From the NCBI GenBank assembly GCA_035651595.1, contig DASRFJ010000317.1, positions 1-40,175 of the forward strand: a stretch of 40,175 nucleotides of DNA, in the 5' to 3' direction. The stretch's first letter is position 1. Every line of letters begins with the position of its first letter. A model generated the notes under the pieces. It was not told where the DNA came from. It did not search any database and saw only the letters and a program-made list of their open reading frames with translations. This document shows positions 15,316-23,734 of the stretch, in pieces. The DNA comes from JAFARZ01 sp035651595. Lineage in GTDB: Bacteria; Actinomycetota; Actinomycetes; Streptosporangiales; Streptosporangiaceae. The position numbers and the translations under genes are program-made.

Positions 15316-15597
15316 CTAGGCCTCCGCCTGGGCGCGGGCCGGCGCCTGGGCCGGTACGACGCTGACGGCCCGACGGCCGCGATGGGAGCCGAACTCGACG
15401 GTGCCGGTGACCAGCGCGAACAGCGTATCGTCGCCGCCTCGGCCCACGCCGTTGCCCGGGTGGAAGTGCGTGCCGTGCTGCCGCACGAGGATCTCGCCCG
15501 CGTTCACCGCCTGGCCGCCGTACCGCTTCACGCCGAGGCGCTTGGCCTTCGAGTCACGGCCGTTACGGCTGGATGACGCGCCCTTCTTGTGTGCCAT
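15316..15597 (-). CDS. rpmA: 50S ribosomal protein L27 (bL27)
   Basis: A 93-residue bL27, beginning MAHKKGASSSRNGRDS, where the N-terminal tail reaches the peptidyl transferase centre. The core motifs KRLGVKRYGGQAVNAGEILVRQ and GTHFHPGNGVGRGGDDTLFAL are intact. The C-terminus carries a short Ala/Pro/Gln-rich tail (PAQAPARAQAEA), slightly longer than usual. It lies 1 nt after the rplU stop codon, the standard L21-L27 pair. There is no N-terminal cleavable extension of the Firmicutes kind. Confidence 0.97.
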   Translation of the reverse strand: MAHKKGASSSRNGRDSKAKRLGVKRYGGQAVNAGEILVRQHGTHFHPGNGVGRGGDDTLFALVTGTVEFGSHRGRRAVSVVPAQAPARAQAEA

Positions 15598-15598
15598 C

Positions 15599-15973
15599 TC
15601 AGTCCTCCTCGCTGGCCTTCGTGGCGGCCTTCGCCTTGGCGTTCGCGGCCTTGGCCTTCGTGGCTCCGCTGTTGATGCCCGTGATGCGCACCTGGGTGTA
15701 CCGCTGGCGGTGCCCGAGGCGGCGCTTGTAACCGGTCTTGTTCCGGTAGTGGATCATGTTGATCTTGGGACCGGCCGCGTCGCCGATGACCTCGGCGGTG
15801 ACCTGGTACCGGCCCAGCTCGGCGGGGTCGCTGATGACCCGGTCGCCGTCCACCACCAGCAGGGCCGGCAGCGTCACGCTGGAGCCGGTCTCGCCCGGAA
15901 GCTTGTCGACGGTGAGGACGTCGTCTAGCGCGACCTTCTCTTGCCTGCCGCCGCAGCGCACAATCGCGTACAC
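15599..15973 (-). CDS. rplU: 50S ribosomal protein L21 (bL21)
   Basis: A 124-residue bL21 of the large ribosomal subunit. The N-terminal YAIVRCGGRQEKVALDD and the rRNA-binding region around HYRNKTGYKRRLGHRQRYTQVRITGI are conserved. After residue ~103 the protein has an Ala/Lys repeat tail (KAKAANAKAKAATKASEED) that is longer than in most bL21 proteins. GTG 15973 is preceded by GGAAAGAGAG about 9 nt upstream. It is first in the rplU-rpmA unit, with a leader of about 155 nt if the proposed promoter is right. Confidence 0.96.
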   Translation of the reverse strand: MYAIVRCGGRQEKVALDDVLTVDKLPGETGSSVTLPALLVVDGDRVISDPAELGRYQVTAEVIGDAAGPKINMIHYRNKTGYKRRLGHRQRYTQVRITGINSGATKAKAANAKAKAATKASEED

Positions 15974-16133
15974 CCGAGAACTCTCTCTTTCCTTGCGTGC
16001 CCCGGCAATTCCCGTGCCCGGCCGCTGCTTGTCGCGGTGGCCGTGCGTTGGCGTGCTCGGGAGCCAGAACCGTCAGGCCCGCCTGAACGTCTCCATTGGG
16101 CAGCCCGCCACCGCGGGCAACTCCCGACGGATA

Positions 16134-16163
16134 AGGCTACCAGACCCCAGCCCAACCGCCGAA
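16134..16163 (-). promoter_or_regulatory. possible promoter of rplU-rpmA
   Basis: On the minus strand TTCGGC (16158-16163) and TAGCCT (16134-16139) are spaced by 18 nt, about 160 nt before the rplU start. The spacing is right but the boxes match the consensus only in part. The leader between it and rplU is GC-rich and can fold (GCCCGCGGTGGCGGGC at about 16105-16120), so it may carry autoregulation by L21; this is inference. Confidence 0.3.
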
Positions 16164-16243
16164 CCGGCTTAGGGCGACGCCGCGACGCGGCCCATGATCG
16201 CGAAGGGTTTTGCCCAAAAATGAGCCTCGTGGCTTATTCTCCT

Positions 16244-16486
16244 GGGCTTTGGATGTGCCAGCCTGGCCGTCTGCGGCACCTGCCCCATAGCGACTGGGCC
16301 TGGCGTGCACCATGTGGCTGATGAGTCGCCAGCGCACCGCCTGGCTCTGCATCAATGTGGTGGATTTCCCTATCGTGGTGGTTTGACCTCCGAATACGAG
16401 GGTCAGCTTACCGCAAAGGGGTAATCAACCACGTTGTTCGAGATTTCGGCCACTGTCAGCGGCACGTCTCGCGAGCGCCGCTCTCC
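16244..16486 (+). repeat. dispersed element, copy 1 (about 243 bp)
   Basis: This stretch aligns with 31289-31523 along its whole length. Shared blocks include GCTTTGG.TGTGCC, GTCTGCGGCA, CTGGCTCT, the complete 84-bp palindrome at 16353-16436, the following TTCGAGATTT, and GCGAGCGCCGCTCTCC at the right end. Identity is moderate upstream of the palindrome and high within it. No open frame with protein character is present. Confidence 0.7.
16353..16436 (+). repeat. 84-bp palindromic repeat, copy 1
   Basis: One of three equal-length copies (others at 31394-31477 and 33659-33742). The ends CAATGTGG and CCACGTTG pair (one G-U), followed by GATT/AATC and a CCC/GGG inner stem. An inner stem GACC..CGA / GAGGGTC closes a small loop. 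It is intergenic between rne and rplU. This copy has more mismatches in the middle of the stem than copy 3. Confidence 0.8.
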
Positions 16487-16580
16487 GGCGCCGATCGCCG
16501 CGGCGCGACCCGAAATGGGCTATCAGGGGACAAATTGGGACAAAATGCCTAACGATCAACACGTGCCACCGCTACCGCAT

Positions 16581-16630
16581 TGATCACGAAGGGTTTTACG
16601 TGCTCTAGGACGTAGAACCCTTCGTGATCA
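16581..16630 (-). terminator. 21-bp-arm hairpin after rne
   Basis: Arms 16581-16601 (TGATCACGAAGGGTTTTACGT) and 16610-16630 are complementary except for one T-G pair, around an 8-nt loop (16602-16609). It begins 17 nt after the rne stop, so it is well placed as its terminator, although no T-run follows. A related half-site sits at 16194-16212. Confidence 0.65.
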
Positions 16631-16647
16631 TGGTCGCGTGCCGCATG

Positions 16648-19473
16648 CTACAGCGGTTGGTCGCTTCGCTCGACGGTGCCCGACTCGCTTGCCGGTGCCA
16701 CGACCGGCTCGCCCACGGGATTTGACGCCGGGTCGCCCACGGGACCTGGCGCCGGGTCGGCCACGGGGGCCGCGACCGGCGCGCCGTCGTGTGTCGCGAC
16801 CGGCGCGCCGTCGTGTGCCGCCTCCGGCTCGCTGGCGGGCTTGCGGCGACGGCGACGGCCGCTGGAGCGGCCCGTATCGGCCGCGGCGACTTCGGGCTCG
16901 GCGGGTGTTTCCGCCGTCGCGGCCACCGCCGCCTCGTCGCGTCGGACCGGCTCGGCGCCCTCTGCGACCGGGGACGTGTCGAACAGCGTGTCGTTCCCGG
17001 AATCCGGCCCAGCATCCGGTTCCGTCACGTGCTCCGCCTCGGTCACGGACTGCTCAGCGGCGGCCATGTGCACCTGCGCGGCGACAACGGCCGGAGTCAC
17101 GAGCGGCGCCGGAGCCGCGGCGGGGGCCGTTCCGCCGCCGCTGCCGCGGCCGCGCGAGCCCCGCCTGGACCGGCCGCCGCGGCCACCGCTTGAGCCCGAC
17201 CCCGATCCCGATCCCGACGCCCCGGACCCGTTGCCGTGCGCGCCAGATCCGTTGGCGCCGCTGGTGTGGCCGGCGCCGTTGCTGCCGGGATTGTCCGTGG
17301 CACGGGTGTGCACGTGCGGGACCGGGTGGCCGTCGCCGTCCGGCTCGTAGGTCAAGATGACGCCCCGGCCGTTGCAGCACTCGCACGGCTGGGAGAACGC
17401 CTCGAGCAGGCCGGCCCCGACCCGCTTGCGGGTCATCTGCACCAGCCCCAGCGAGGTCACTTCGGCGACCTGGTGCTTGGTGCGGTCACGCGCGAGGCAT
17501 TCGAGCAGGCGGCGCAGCACCAGTTCGCGGTTGGACTCGAGCACCATGTCGATGAAGTCGATGACCACGATTCCGCCGACGTCGCGCAGCCGGAGCTGGC
17601 GGACGATCTCTTCGGCGGCCTCGAGGTTGTTCCGGGTGACGGTCTCCTCCAGGTTCCCGCCCTGCCCGGTGAACTTGCCGGTGTTGACGTCGATGACGGT
17701 CATCGCCTCGGTCTTGTCGATGACCAGCGAACCACCGCTGGGCAGCCAGACCTTGCGCTCCAGCGCCTTGGCCAGCTGCTCATCGATCCGATGCGCGGCG
17801 AACACGTCCTCCCCGGAGCCGGAGCCACCGTCGCCTGCGGACCACCGGGACAGCCGCTCGGCCAGGTGCGGCGCGACGTACCGGACGTATTCGTCCACGG
17901 TGTCCCAGCCCTGATCCCCGGCTACGACCAGCTTGCTGAAGTCCTCGTTGAACACGTCCCTGATCACGCGGATCGTCAGGTCGGGCTCGCTGTACAGCAG
18001 CGAGGGGGCACTGGCCGTCTTCGACTTCTTCTCGATCGCCTCCCACTGGGCGGCGAGCCGCGCCACGTCGCGGGACAGCTCCTCCTCGGCCGCGCCTTCG
18101 GCGGCGGTGCGCACGATGACGCCCGCGTTCTCCGGCATCACCTTCTTGAGGATCTGCTTGAGCCGGTTGCGCTCGGTGTCGGGCAGCTTGCGGCTGATGC
18201 CGGTCATCGACGCGCCAGGCACGTACACCAGGTACCGGCCGGGCAGCGAAACCTGCGACGTGAGCCGCGCGCCCTTGTGCCCCACTGGGTCCTTGGTGAC
18301 CTGCACGATCAGCGACTGGCCCGCCTTGAGCGCGGACTCGATCCGCTTGGGCTGCCCCTCCAGCCCGCTGACGTCGAAGTTCACCTCGCCGGCGTACAGC
18401 ACGGCGTTCCGGCCCTTGCCGATGTCGACGAAGGCGGCCTCCATCGACGGCAGCACGTTCTGCACCTTGCCGAAGTAGACGTTGCCGACGTAGGACTGGT
18501 GGCTCGACCGGTTGACGTAGTGCTCGACCAGCACGCCGTCCTCGAGCACCGCGATCTGGGTCCGGTCCTCGCGCTGCCGGACCACCATCGTCCGCTCGAC
18601 GGACTCACGCCGGGCCAGGAACTCCGACTCGGTGATGATCGGCGGCCTGCGCCGGCCCGTCTCCCTGCCCTCGCGGCGCCGCTGCTTCTTGGCCTCCAGC
18701 CGGGTGGATCCCTTGACCGACCGCACGTCGTCGGCCGACTCCCGGACGTGGACCACGGTGTCCGGCGGATCGTCGGCCGTCAGCACATCCGAACCATCGG
18801 CCGAGCCCCGGCGCCGCTTGCGCCGCCGACGGCGTCCGCTGGCCGAATCACCCGCCGAGTCGTCATCCGCGGAGTCACCGGCCGCATCGTCGTCAGCGGC
18901 CTCCGCGGCGCTCCCGCCCGCCGTCGCGGCGCCATCGCCAGCCGCGGCCTCGTCACCACCGGACTCGGCGCTGGCCCCACGGCTCCGCGACCGCCGGCTG
19001 CGCCGGCTGCCGCTGGGCTGGGCCTCGTTCTCCCCGGACGTGCCCGCCGGGTCCTGCTCACCCTGCGGGCCGACGTCCTCGCCGGTACGCGCGCCGGCTT
19101 CGGCACCGTCCGCGCCCTCGGCACTGTCAGCACCGTCAGTACCGTCAGCGCGGGCGCGACCCCGGCTCGGCTTGCGCCGCCGCCTGCGGCCGCTGCCGCC
19201 CTCGCCGCTCTCCGAACCATCAGCACCGTCAGCGTCGCCGCCGGAGGCGGCACCACCAGAGGCACCACCACCCGAGGCACCGCCGCCGGACGCGGCAGCG
19301 CCGGAAGCAGGCCGGGCAACCGGCGGTGGCGCCGCCGGAGGCGGCTGGAACACCACCTGAGGCGGCTGGAAAACGGCCGCGGGCACGCTGGCGCCGGCGT
19401 TTACCTCGCTGGCACCACGTCCACGGTTCTCATTGTCATCGAATTCTCTGTCGTACAGCTCGCTGTCGAGCAT
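16648..19473 (-). CDS. rne: ribonuclease E/G family endoribonuclease
   Basis: A 941-residue RNase E/G that processes and degrades RNA. The order is unusual compared with E. coli but typical for actinobacteria: a long disordered N-terminal region (about 1-290, with alternating Ala/Ser/acidic and Arg-rich patches such as GRRRRRKRRRG), then the S1 domain (about 320-400, YVGNVYFGKVQNVLPSMEAAFVDIG), then the RNase core. The catalytic DNase-I-like part contains MTVIDVNTGKFTGQGG (near 590) and GGIVVIDFIDM, with the two metal-binding Asp. The zinc-link is present as CECCNGRG (near 696). The last ~240 residues are Gly/Ser/Ala/Pro-rich and end in a basic GRRRRRKP patch that could bind RNA or other degradosome proteins. 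ATG 19473 has GGAG 9 nt upstream. A 261-nt leader with triple TCTCGCGA repeats precedes it. Confidence 0.95.
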   Translation of the reverse strand: MLDSELYDREFDDNENRGRGASEVNAGASVPAAVFQPPQVVFQPPPAAPPPVARPASGAAASGGGASGGGASGGAASGGDADGADGSESGEGGSGRRRRRKPSRGRARADGTDGADSAEGADGAEAGARTGEDVGPQGEQDPAGTSGENEAQPSGSRRSRRSRSRGASAESGGDEAAAGDGAATAGGSAAEAADDDAAGDSADDDSAGDSASGRRRRRKRRRGSADGSDVLTADDPPDTVVHVRESADDVRSVKGSTRLEAKKQRRREGRETGRRRPPIITESEFLARRESVERTMVVRQREDRTQIAVLEDGVLVEHYVNRSSHQSYVGNVYFGKVQNVLPSMEAAFVDIGKGRNAVLYAGEVNFDVSGLEGQPKRIESALKAGQSLIVQVTKDPVGHKGARLTSQVSLPGRYLVYVPGASMTGISRKLPDTERNRLKQILKKVMPENAGVIVRTAAEGAAEEELSRDVARLAAQWEAIEKKSKTASAPSLLYSEPDLTIRVIRDVFNEDFSKLVVAGDQGWDTVDEYVRYVAPHLAERLSRWSAGDGGSGSGEDVFAAHRIDEQLAKALERKVWLPSGGSLVIDKTEAMTVIDVNTGKFTGQGGNLEETVTRNNLEAAEEIVRQLRLRDVGGIVVIDFIDMVLESNRELVLRRLLECLARDRTKHQVAEVTSLGLVQMTRKRVGAGLLEAFSQPCECCNGRGVILTYEPDGDGHPVPHVHTRATDNPGSNGAGHTSGANGSGAHGNGSGASGSGSGSGSSGGRGGRSRRGSRGRGSGGGTAPAAAPAPLVTPAVVAAQVHMAAAEQSVTEAEHVTEPDAGPDSGNDTLFDTSPVAEGAEPVRRDEAAVAATAETPAEPEVAAADTGRSSGRRRRRKPASEPEAAHDGAPVATHDGAPVAAPVADPAPGPVGDPASNPVGEPVVAPASESGTVERSDQPL

Positions 19474-19675
19474 CCGGGCAATCTCCAGTCAGGCTCCCGG
19501 GCACACGAGCAAGGCCCAGCGGCGCGCTGCCCGCAGGCGGAACGCCGCACCTCACCCGCGCACCGCGCGGGAGCACGTAGTAAAAGTCAGCACGGGCGGA
19601 GCCGCAACGGCGGCTCTGGGCTCGCGCGGGTGTCGCGCCAGCCCGGCAGCACCGTGCCTCATAACCTGTCACTGT

Positions 19676-19715
19676 TCTCGCGAAACCTGGTCTCGCGAAA
19701 CCTGATCTCGCGACG
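19676..19715. promoter_or_regulatory. three 15-bp tandem repeats containing TCTCGCGA upstream of rne
   Basis: TCTCGCGAAACCTGG (19676-19690), TCTCGCGAAACCTGA (19691-19705) and the start of a third unit TCTCGCGACG (19706-19715) follow each other without gaps. Each contains the palindrome TCGCGA, so three sites are spaced by 15 bp. They are 200-240 nt upstream of the rne start and 20 nt after the DUF2344 gene's stop, where an rne promoter would be expected. A regulator-binding role is inference. Confidence 0.55.
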
Positions 19716-19734
19716 CTGCATCGTGTCGACGCTG

Positions 19735-20505
19735 TCATGGGGCCACCATCGCGGTCAGCTCGCGTGGCTGACCCTGGGAGACCCGTGTGATCAACGGCGG
19801 CGCCGACGGCGCAATGCCGTGTCCCGCAGTCAGCGCAGTCAGTACGTCGTCGGGTCGCACCGCGGGCGCCATATGCAGAACAACCATTCGAAGAATGGCA
19901 CACTCTTCCCCACTTGTCACGGCGGCACGCCGCTCACCGGCCGCGTCGACCCCGGCTCCCGGCGATTCAGCCGGAAGCACGAGCATCTCCACGACCGCGC
20001 TGCGCGCGTCCAGCCGCCGGACACCCTTGTCCGTCAGGCGCTCAACCGGCGCCTCTGCCTGGGCGAGGAAGGCGGTCACGGCACGCTCGGCCGCGTCCAC
20101 CGCCACGCCAGGCAGCAATACTTGCCACATCGAGGCCTCGAGCGCCCCACCCGCGCCAGCAACCTCTTGCGTTACGTCAATCACTTCAATTCCGTCGGGC
20201 AGCACCGCGTTAAGCCGCTCGCCGACCGTGCCCGGGTCCTGCTCGCTCGTCAACCCGAGCGTCAGGTACTCCGCCTCGCTGGCGACCCCGGTGGGCGCGC
20301 CGCCCGCGTACGAGATCTTCGGGTGCGGGGTGAAACCGGCGGAGTACGCTATCGGCAGCCCGGCCCGGCGCACTCCCCGCTCAACGGCGCGCGCCACGTC
20401 CCGGTGGCTGGCAAAACGCATCTTTCCCCGCTTAGCGTACCGGACCACCACGTGCTGGACCGCTGGCGAGACTGACGCGGCTCGGGGCGGCACCGGCTTC
20501 GCCAC
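19735..20505 (-). CDS. TIGR03936-family protein (DUF2344), radical SAM partner
   Basis: A 256-residue DUF2344 protein. The N-terminal signature is HVVVRYAKRGKMRFASHRDVARAVERGVRRAGLPIAYSAGFTPHPKISY, followed by YLTLGLTSEQDPG. The family is found next to, or fused to, TIGR03960 radical SAM proteins; its function is unknown, although a role in RNA modification is often suspected because rne and ribosomal genes are close by. GTG 20505 is chosen because GGGAGG lies just upstream within the last codons of the radical SAM gene, whose stop ends 1 nt before. A longer in-frame opening to 20877 overlaps the radical SAM gene and is rejected. The C-terminal part (about 170-256) is variable. Confidence 0.9.
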   Translation of the reverse strand: MAKPVPPRAASVSPAVQHVVVRYAKRGKMRFASHRDVARAVERGVRRAGLPIAYSAGFTPHPKISYAGGAPTGVASEAEYLTLGLTSEQDPGTVGERLNAVLPDGIEVIDVTQEVAGAGGALEASMWQVLLPGVAVDAAERAVTAFLAQAEAPVERLTDKGVRRLDARSAVVEMLVLPAESPGAGVDAAGERRAAVTSGEECAILRMVVLHMAPAVRPDDVLTALTAGHGIAPSAPPLITRVSQGQPRELTAMVAP

Positions 20506-20506
20506 G

Positions 20507-22465
20507 TTACCTCCCGACCCGCTCACCCAGCACTTGCAGCGGAAGCAGCCGCTTCCCGTCGAGGCGCTCCCCGGTAGGCCCGACCTGGATCTCGGTATCC
20601 ATGGCAGAACACACCCCGCACTCATAACACGGAGTCCACCGGCAATCTTCCACCTCGGCCGCCCCCTCAGGAGCGATGGAGTCCTGCCAGTCCTGCCACA
20701 GCCAGTCCCGGTCAAGGCCCGCGTCCAGGTGATCCCAGGGCAGCACCTCGCCGTAGTCACGCTCGCGCGTAGTGTACCACGCAAGATCAACTGGTTTTCC
20801 ATCCAAAGCGGACTCGGCGCAGCGTGTCCACCGCTCGAACGAGAAGTACTCGCTCCACCCGTCGAACCTGGCACCATCGCGCCAGGCGGCGAGGATCACC
20901 GCGCCCACCCGCCGGTCACCGCGCGACAGCAGGCCCTCGATCAGCGCGGGCTGCCCGTCGTGATAGCGGTACCCGATCGCCTTCCCGTACGCCCGGTCGG
21001 CACGCAGCGCCGCGCCGAGCCTGCGCAGCCGCTCGTCCACCACCTCCGGCGCGCACTGCCCCGCCCACTGGAACGGCGTGTGCGGCTTGGGCACGAACCC
21101 GCCGATCGACACCGTGCACCTGATGTCGCGCCGTCCGCTTGCCGTACGCCCGGCCTCGATCACCCGCCGGGCCAGCGACGCGATCGCCAGCACGTCCTCG
21201 TCGGTCTCGGTCGGCAGCCCGCACATGAAGTACAGCTTGACCTGGCGCCAGCCGCTCGCGTAGGCGGTCGAGACGGTCCTGATCAGGTCATCCTCGGTGA
21301 CCATCTTGTTGATCACCTTGCGCATCCGCTCCGAACCGCCCTCCGGCGCGAACGTCAGCCCGGACCGCCGGCCGTTGCGGCTGAGCTCGTCAGCCAGCGT
21401 CACGTTGAACGCGTCGACCCGGGTGGACGGCAGCGACAGCCCGATGTTCGTGCCCTCGTAGCAGTCCGCGAGGTCGATCGCGATCTCGTTGATCTCGCTG
21501 TGGTCCGCGCTGGACAGCGACAGCAGGCCCACCTCCTGGAAGCCGCTGGCCGCGACCCCGTTCGCCACCATCTGCCCGATCGTGGTGATCGACCGCTCCC
21601 GGACCGGCCGGGTGATCATGCCGGCCTGGCAGAACCGGCAGCCGCGCGTGCAGCCGCGGAAGATCTCGACGCTGTACCGCTCGTGCACGGTCTCCGCGAC
21701 CGGCACCACTGGCGCCTTCGGATACGGCCACTCATCCAGGTCAAGTACCGTGTGTTTCGATACCGACGGCGCCACGCCAGGGCGATTCGGTATCACGTTT
21801 GAAATACGGCCGTCAGCATGATACGTTACGTCGTAGAAGCGGGGTACATAAGCGATCGACGACAGTCGTACGAGCAGCCCGTCCCGCCCGCCGGGCTCCC
21901 CCTCTTGCTTCCAGCCACGGATCAGGTCCGTGATCGCCAGCACGGCCTGCTCCCCGTCGCCGAGTACGACCGCGTCCAGGAAGTCCGCCACCGGTTCTGG
22001 GTTGAACGCCGCGTGCCCACCAGCGATTACCAGCGGGTGAGACCCAGTTCGTTCTGCTGAAAAAAGAGGAATCCCGGCCAGATCGAGAGCGGTGAGGAGG
22101 TTTGTATAGCCGAGTTCGGTGGAGAAGCTGACGCCGAGCACGTCGAACGCCCCGACCGGGCGGTGGGCGTCCACGGTGAACTGAGGAACGGCGGCCTCGC
22201 GCATCAGGGTCTCGAGGTCAGGCCAGACCGAGTAGGTGCGCTCGGCGAGCACCCCGTCGCGCTCGTTGAGCACCTCGTAGAGGATCTGGATGCCCTGGTT
22301 GGGCTGGCCGACCTCGTAGACGTCCGGATAGAACAGCGCCCAGCGGACGTCGGTGCTGTCCCAGTCCTTGACCACCGAGTTGACCTCGCCGCCAACGTAC
22401 TGGACAGGCTTGCGGACCCGTGGCAGCAGCGGCTCTAGGGCGGGGTAGACCGACTCGACAGGCAT
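20507..22465 (-). CDS. TIGR03960-family B12-binding-like radical SAM protein
   Basis: A 652-residue radical SAM enzyme. The N-terminal ~220 residues form a B12-binding-like fold (WALFYPDVYEVGQPNQGIQILY, VLGVSFSTELGYTNLL, VIAGGHAAFNPEPVADF) without an obvious DxHxxG cobalamin motif. The 4Fe-4S cysteines are in FRGCTRGCRFCQAG (about residues 271, 275 and 278). The C-terminal region ends with a second cysteine cluster, EDCRWTPCYECGVC, that may bind another metal centre. The reaction is unknown. The DUF2344 gene follows after 1 nt, as in most actinobacteria. There is no clear ribosome binding site before ATG 22465. TAACCT lies about 7 nt upstream, so a leaderless transcript is possible, but this is weak. 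Confidence 0.93.
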   Translation of the reverse strand: MPVESVYPALEPLLPRVRKPVQYVGGEVNSVVKDWDSTDVRWALFYPDVYEVGQPNQGIQILYEVLNERDGVLAERTYSVWPDLETLMREAAVPQFTVDAHRPVGAFDVLGVSFSTELGYTNLLTALDLAGIPLFSAERTGSHPLVIAGGHAAFNPEPVADFLDAVVLGDGEQAVLAITDLIRGWKQEGEPGGRDGLLVRLSSIAYVPRFYDVTYHADGRISNVIPNRPGVAPSVSKHTVLDLDEWPYPKAPVVPVAETVHERYSVEIFRGCTRGCRFCQAGMITRPVRERSITTIGQMVANGVAASGFQEVGLLSLSSADHSEINEIAIDLADCYEGTNIGLSLPSTRVDAFNVTLADELSRNGRRSGLTFAPEGGSERMRKVINKMVTEDDLIRTVSTAYASGWRQVKLYFMCGLPTETDEDVLAIASLARRVIEAGRTASGRRDIRCTVSIGGFVPKPHTPFQWAGQCAPEVVDERLRRLGAALRADRAYGKAIGYRYHDGQPALIEGLLSRGDRRVGAVILAAWRDGARFDGWSEYFSFERWTRCAESALDGKPVDLAWYTTRERDYGEVLPWDHLDAGLDRDWLWQDWQDSIAPEGAAEVEDCRWTPCYECGVCSAMDTEIQVGPTGERLDGKRLLPLQVLGERVGR

Positions 22466-22534
22466 TAAACCAGGTTATCCGAACGAGCGGTGGTGCTACG
22501 GGACGGCAACCGGATTCGGCCGCACGCTGGCCGG

Positions 22535-23734
22535 TCAGGTCTCGCCGAACACGCTGTGGTGCCGGTGCACGGACTGAAGCAGGCCGATCGCGATCATGTC
22601 GGCGAAGACCGCCGAGCCGCCGTAAGAAAGGAACGGCAGCGGCAGGCCGGTGATCGGCATGATGCCGATCGTCATGCCGATGTTGACGAAGGACTGGAAC
22701 GCGAACCAGACCGCGATGCCGACCGCGACCAGCATGCCGAACTGGTCGTCGGCCCGGGCCGCGATGCGCAGCGCGCGGACGATCACGACGCCGAGCAGGA
22801 ACACGATGACGATCGCGCCGACGAAGCCGAGTTCCTCCCCCGCCACCGTGAAGATGAAGTCCGTCTGCTGGGCCGGGACGAAGTTGCCGGCCACCAGCTG
22901 ACCGTGGAACAGCCCCTGGCCGAACATGCCGCCGGACCCGACGGCGATCTTGGCCTGCGCGGCGTTGTAGCCGGCGCCGTTGAGGTTCGCGTTCGGATGC
23001 AGGAACGAGGTGAACCGGGTGAGCTGATAGCCCTTGAGCAGGTGCAGCCCGCCGGCCAAGCCGATGCCGGCGCCCACGATGACGACCAGTGCCGCGATGA
23101 TCCGCAGCCGCATCCCGGACAGCACGATCATCGTGGCCAGCACCGCGACCAGGACCATCGCGACCCCGAGCGCGGGCTCCACGACGACGAGCCCGAGCAG
23201 CGGAATCGCGCAGCTTATCGCCAGAAAGCAGGGCTTCAGCCCAGGCCGGGCACCGCCGCGCCTGCTGAAGATCGTCGCCGTCACCCCGATCAGGGCGATC
23301 TTCGCGAACTCCGACGGCTCGACCTGGAAGCCGCCGGGCAGCTGGATCCAGGCGTGCGCACCGTTGATGTCCGAGCCGAGCGGGCTCAGCACCGCCAGCA
23401 GGCCGAGCGCCGTCGCTATGTACACGGCCGGCGCCCAGGCGCGCAGCCGCCGATGGTCGGTCACCGTCACCGCGATCATCAGGATCAGCCCGATGACGAC
23501 GTTGAGCAGCTGCTTCTTGAGGTATGTGCGGGGATCGGCGCCCTGCGCGATCAGCCCCGGCTGGGTGGCCGACCAGACCAGCAGCGTGCCAAGCCCGCTC
23601 AGCCCGCAGACCACGAGGATGAGCAGCCAGTCCATGTGCCGCAGCACCGAATTGCGGGCGAACGCCCGGGACATCAGGGACCGCGGGCGGCCGGAGAACA
23701 CCCCGCTGCGCGGACCGGAATAGCCGCCGAGCAT
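22535..23734 (-). CDS. rodA: peptidoglycan glycosyltransferase RodA (SEDS family)
   Basis: A 399-residue SEDS-family glycosyltransferase of the elongasome that polymerises lipid II together with the class B PBP encoded just upstream. About ten membrane segments are visible, from LLILVVCGLSGLGTLLVWSA onward. Family motifs include the ITVTDHRRLRAWAPAVYI loop, GAHAWIQLPGGFQVEPSEFAKI (containing the W-I-x-L-G...-Q-PSEF-K consensus), and FQSFVNIGMTIGIMPITGLPLPFLSYGGS near the C-terminus. The ATG at 23734 directly follows the mrdA stop, with GGGGGGAGG as its ribosome binding site inside the end of mrdA. The catalytic Asp region (LTRFTSFLHPNANLNGAGYN) is present with the usual sequence W/F-x-P-x-x-D replaced by an Asn-rich version; compare with homologues. 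Confidence 0.94.
   Translation of the reverse strand: MLGGYSGPRSGVFSGRPRSLMSRAFARNSVLRHMDWLLILVVCGLSGLGTLLVWSATQPGLIAQGADPRTYLKKQLLNVVIGLILMIAVTVTDHRRLRAWAPAVYIATALGLLAVLSPLGSDINGAHAWIQLPGGFQVEPSEFAKIALIGVTATIFSRRGGARPGLKPCFLAISCAIPLLGLVVVEPALGVAMVLVAVLATMIVLSGMRLRIIAALVVIVGAGIGLAGGLHLLKGYQLTRFTSFLHPNANLNGAGYNAAQAKIAVGSGGMFGQGLFHGQLVAGNFVPAQQTDFIFTVAGEELGFVGAIVIVFLLGVVIVRALRIAARADDQFGMLVAVGIAVWFAFQSFVNIGMTIGIMPITGLPLPFLSYGGSAVFADMIAIGLLQSVHRHHSVFGET

Larger units (their letters stand above)
15974..16647. other. 674-bp non-coding region between rplU and rne
   Basis: No gene is seen here. It contains the rplU leader and possible promoter (15974-16163), a short TGATCGCGAAGGGTTTTGC sequence at 16194-16212 related to the left arm of the rne hairpin, the large repeat element at 16244-16486 with the 84-bp palindrome, and the hairpin at 16581-16630. 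Confidence 0.7.

Noticed and set aside
13038..15365. 775-codon open frame on the plus strand
   Set aside because: Antisense to proB and obgE, which carry full catalytic motifs.
16353..16436. CRISPR repeat
   Set aside because: Copies are 2-15 kb apart, palindromic over the full 84 bp and without spacers or cas genes.
17236..20475. 1079-codon open frame on the plus strand
   Set aside because: Antisense to rne and the DUF2344 gene; its Arg/Gly/Ala/Val-rich translation has no family motif.
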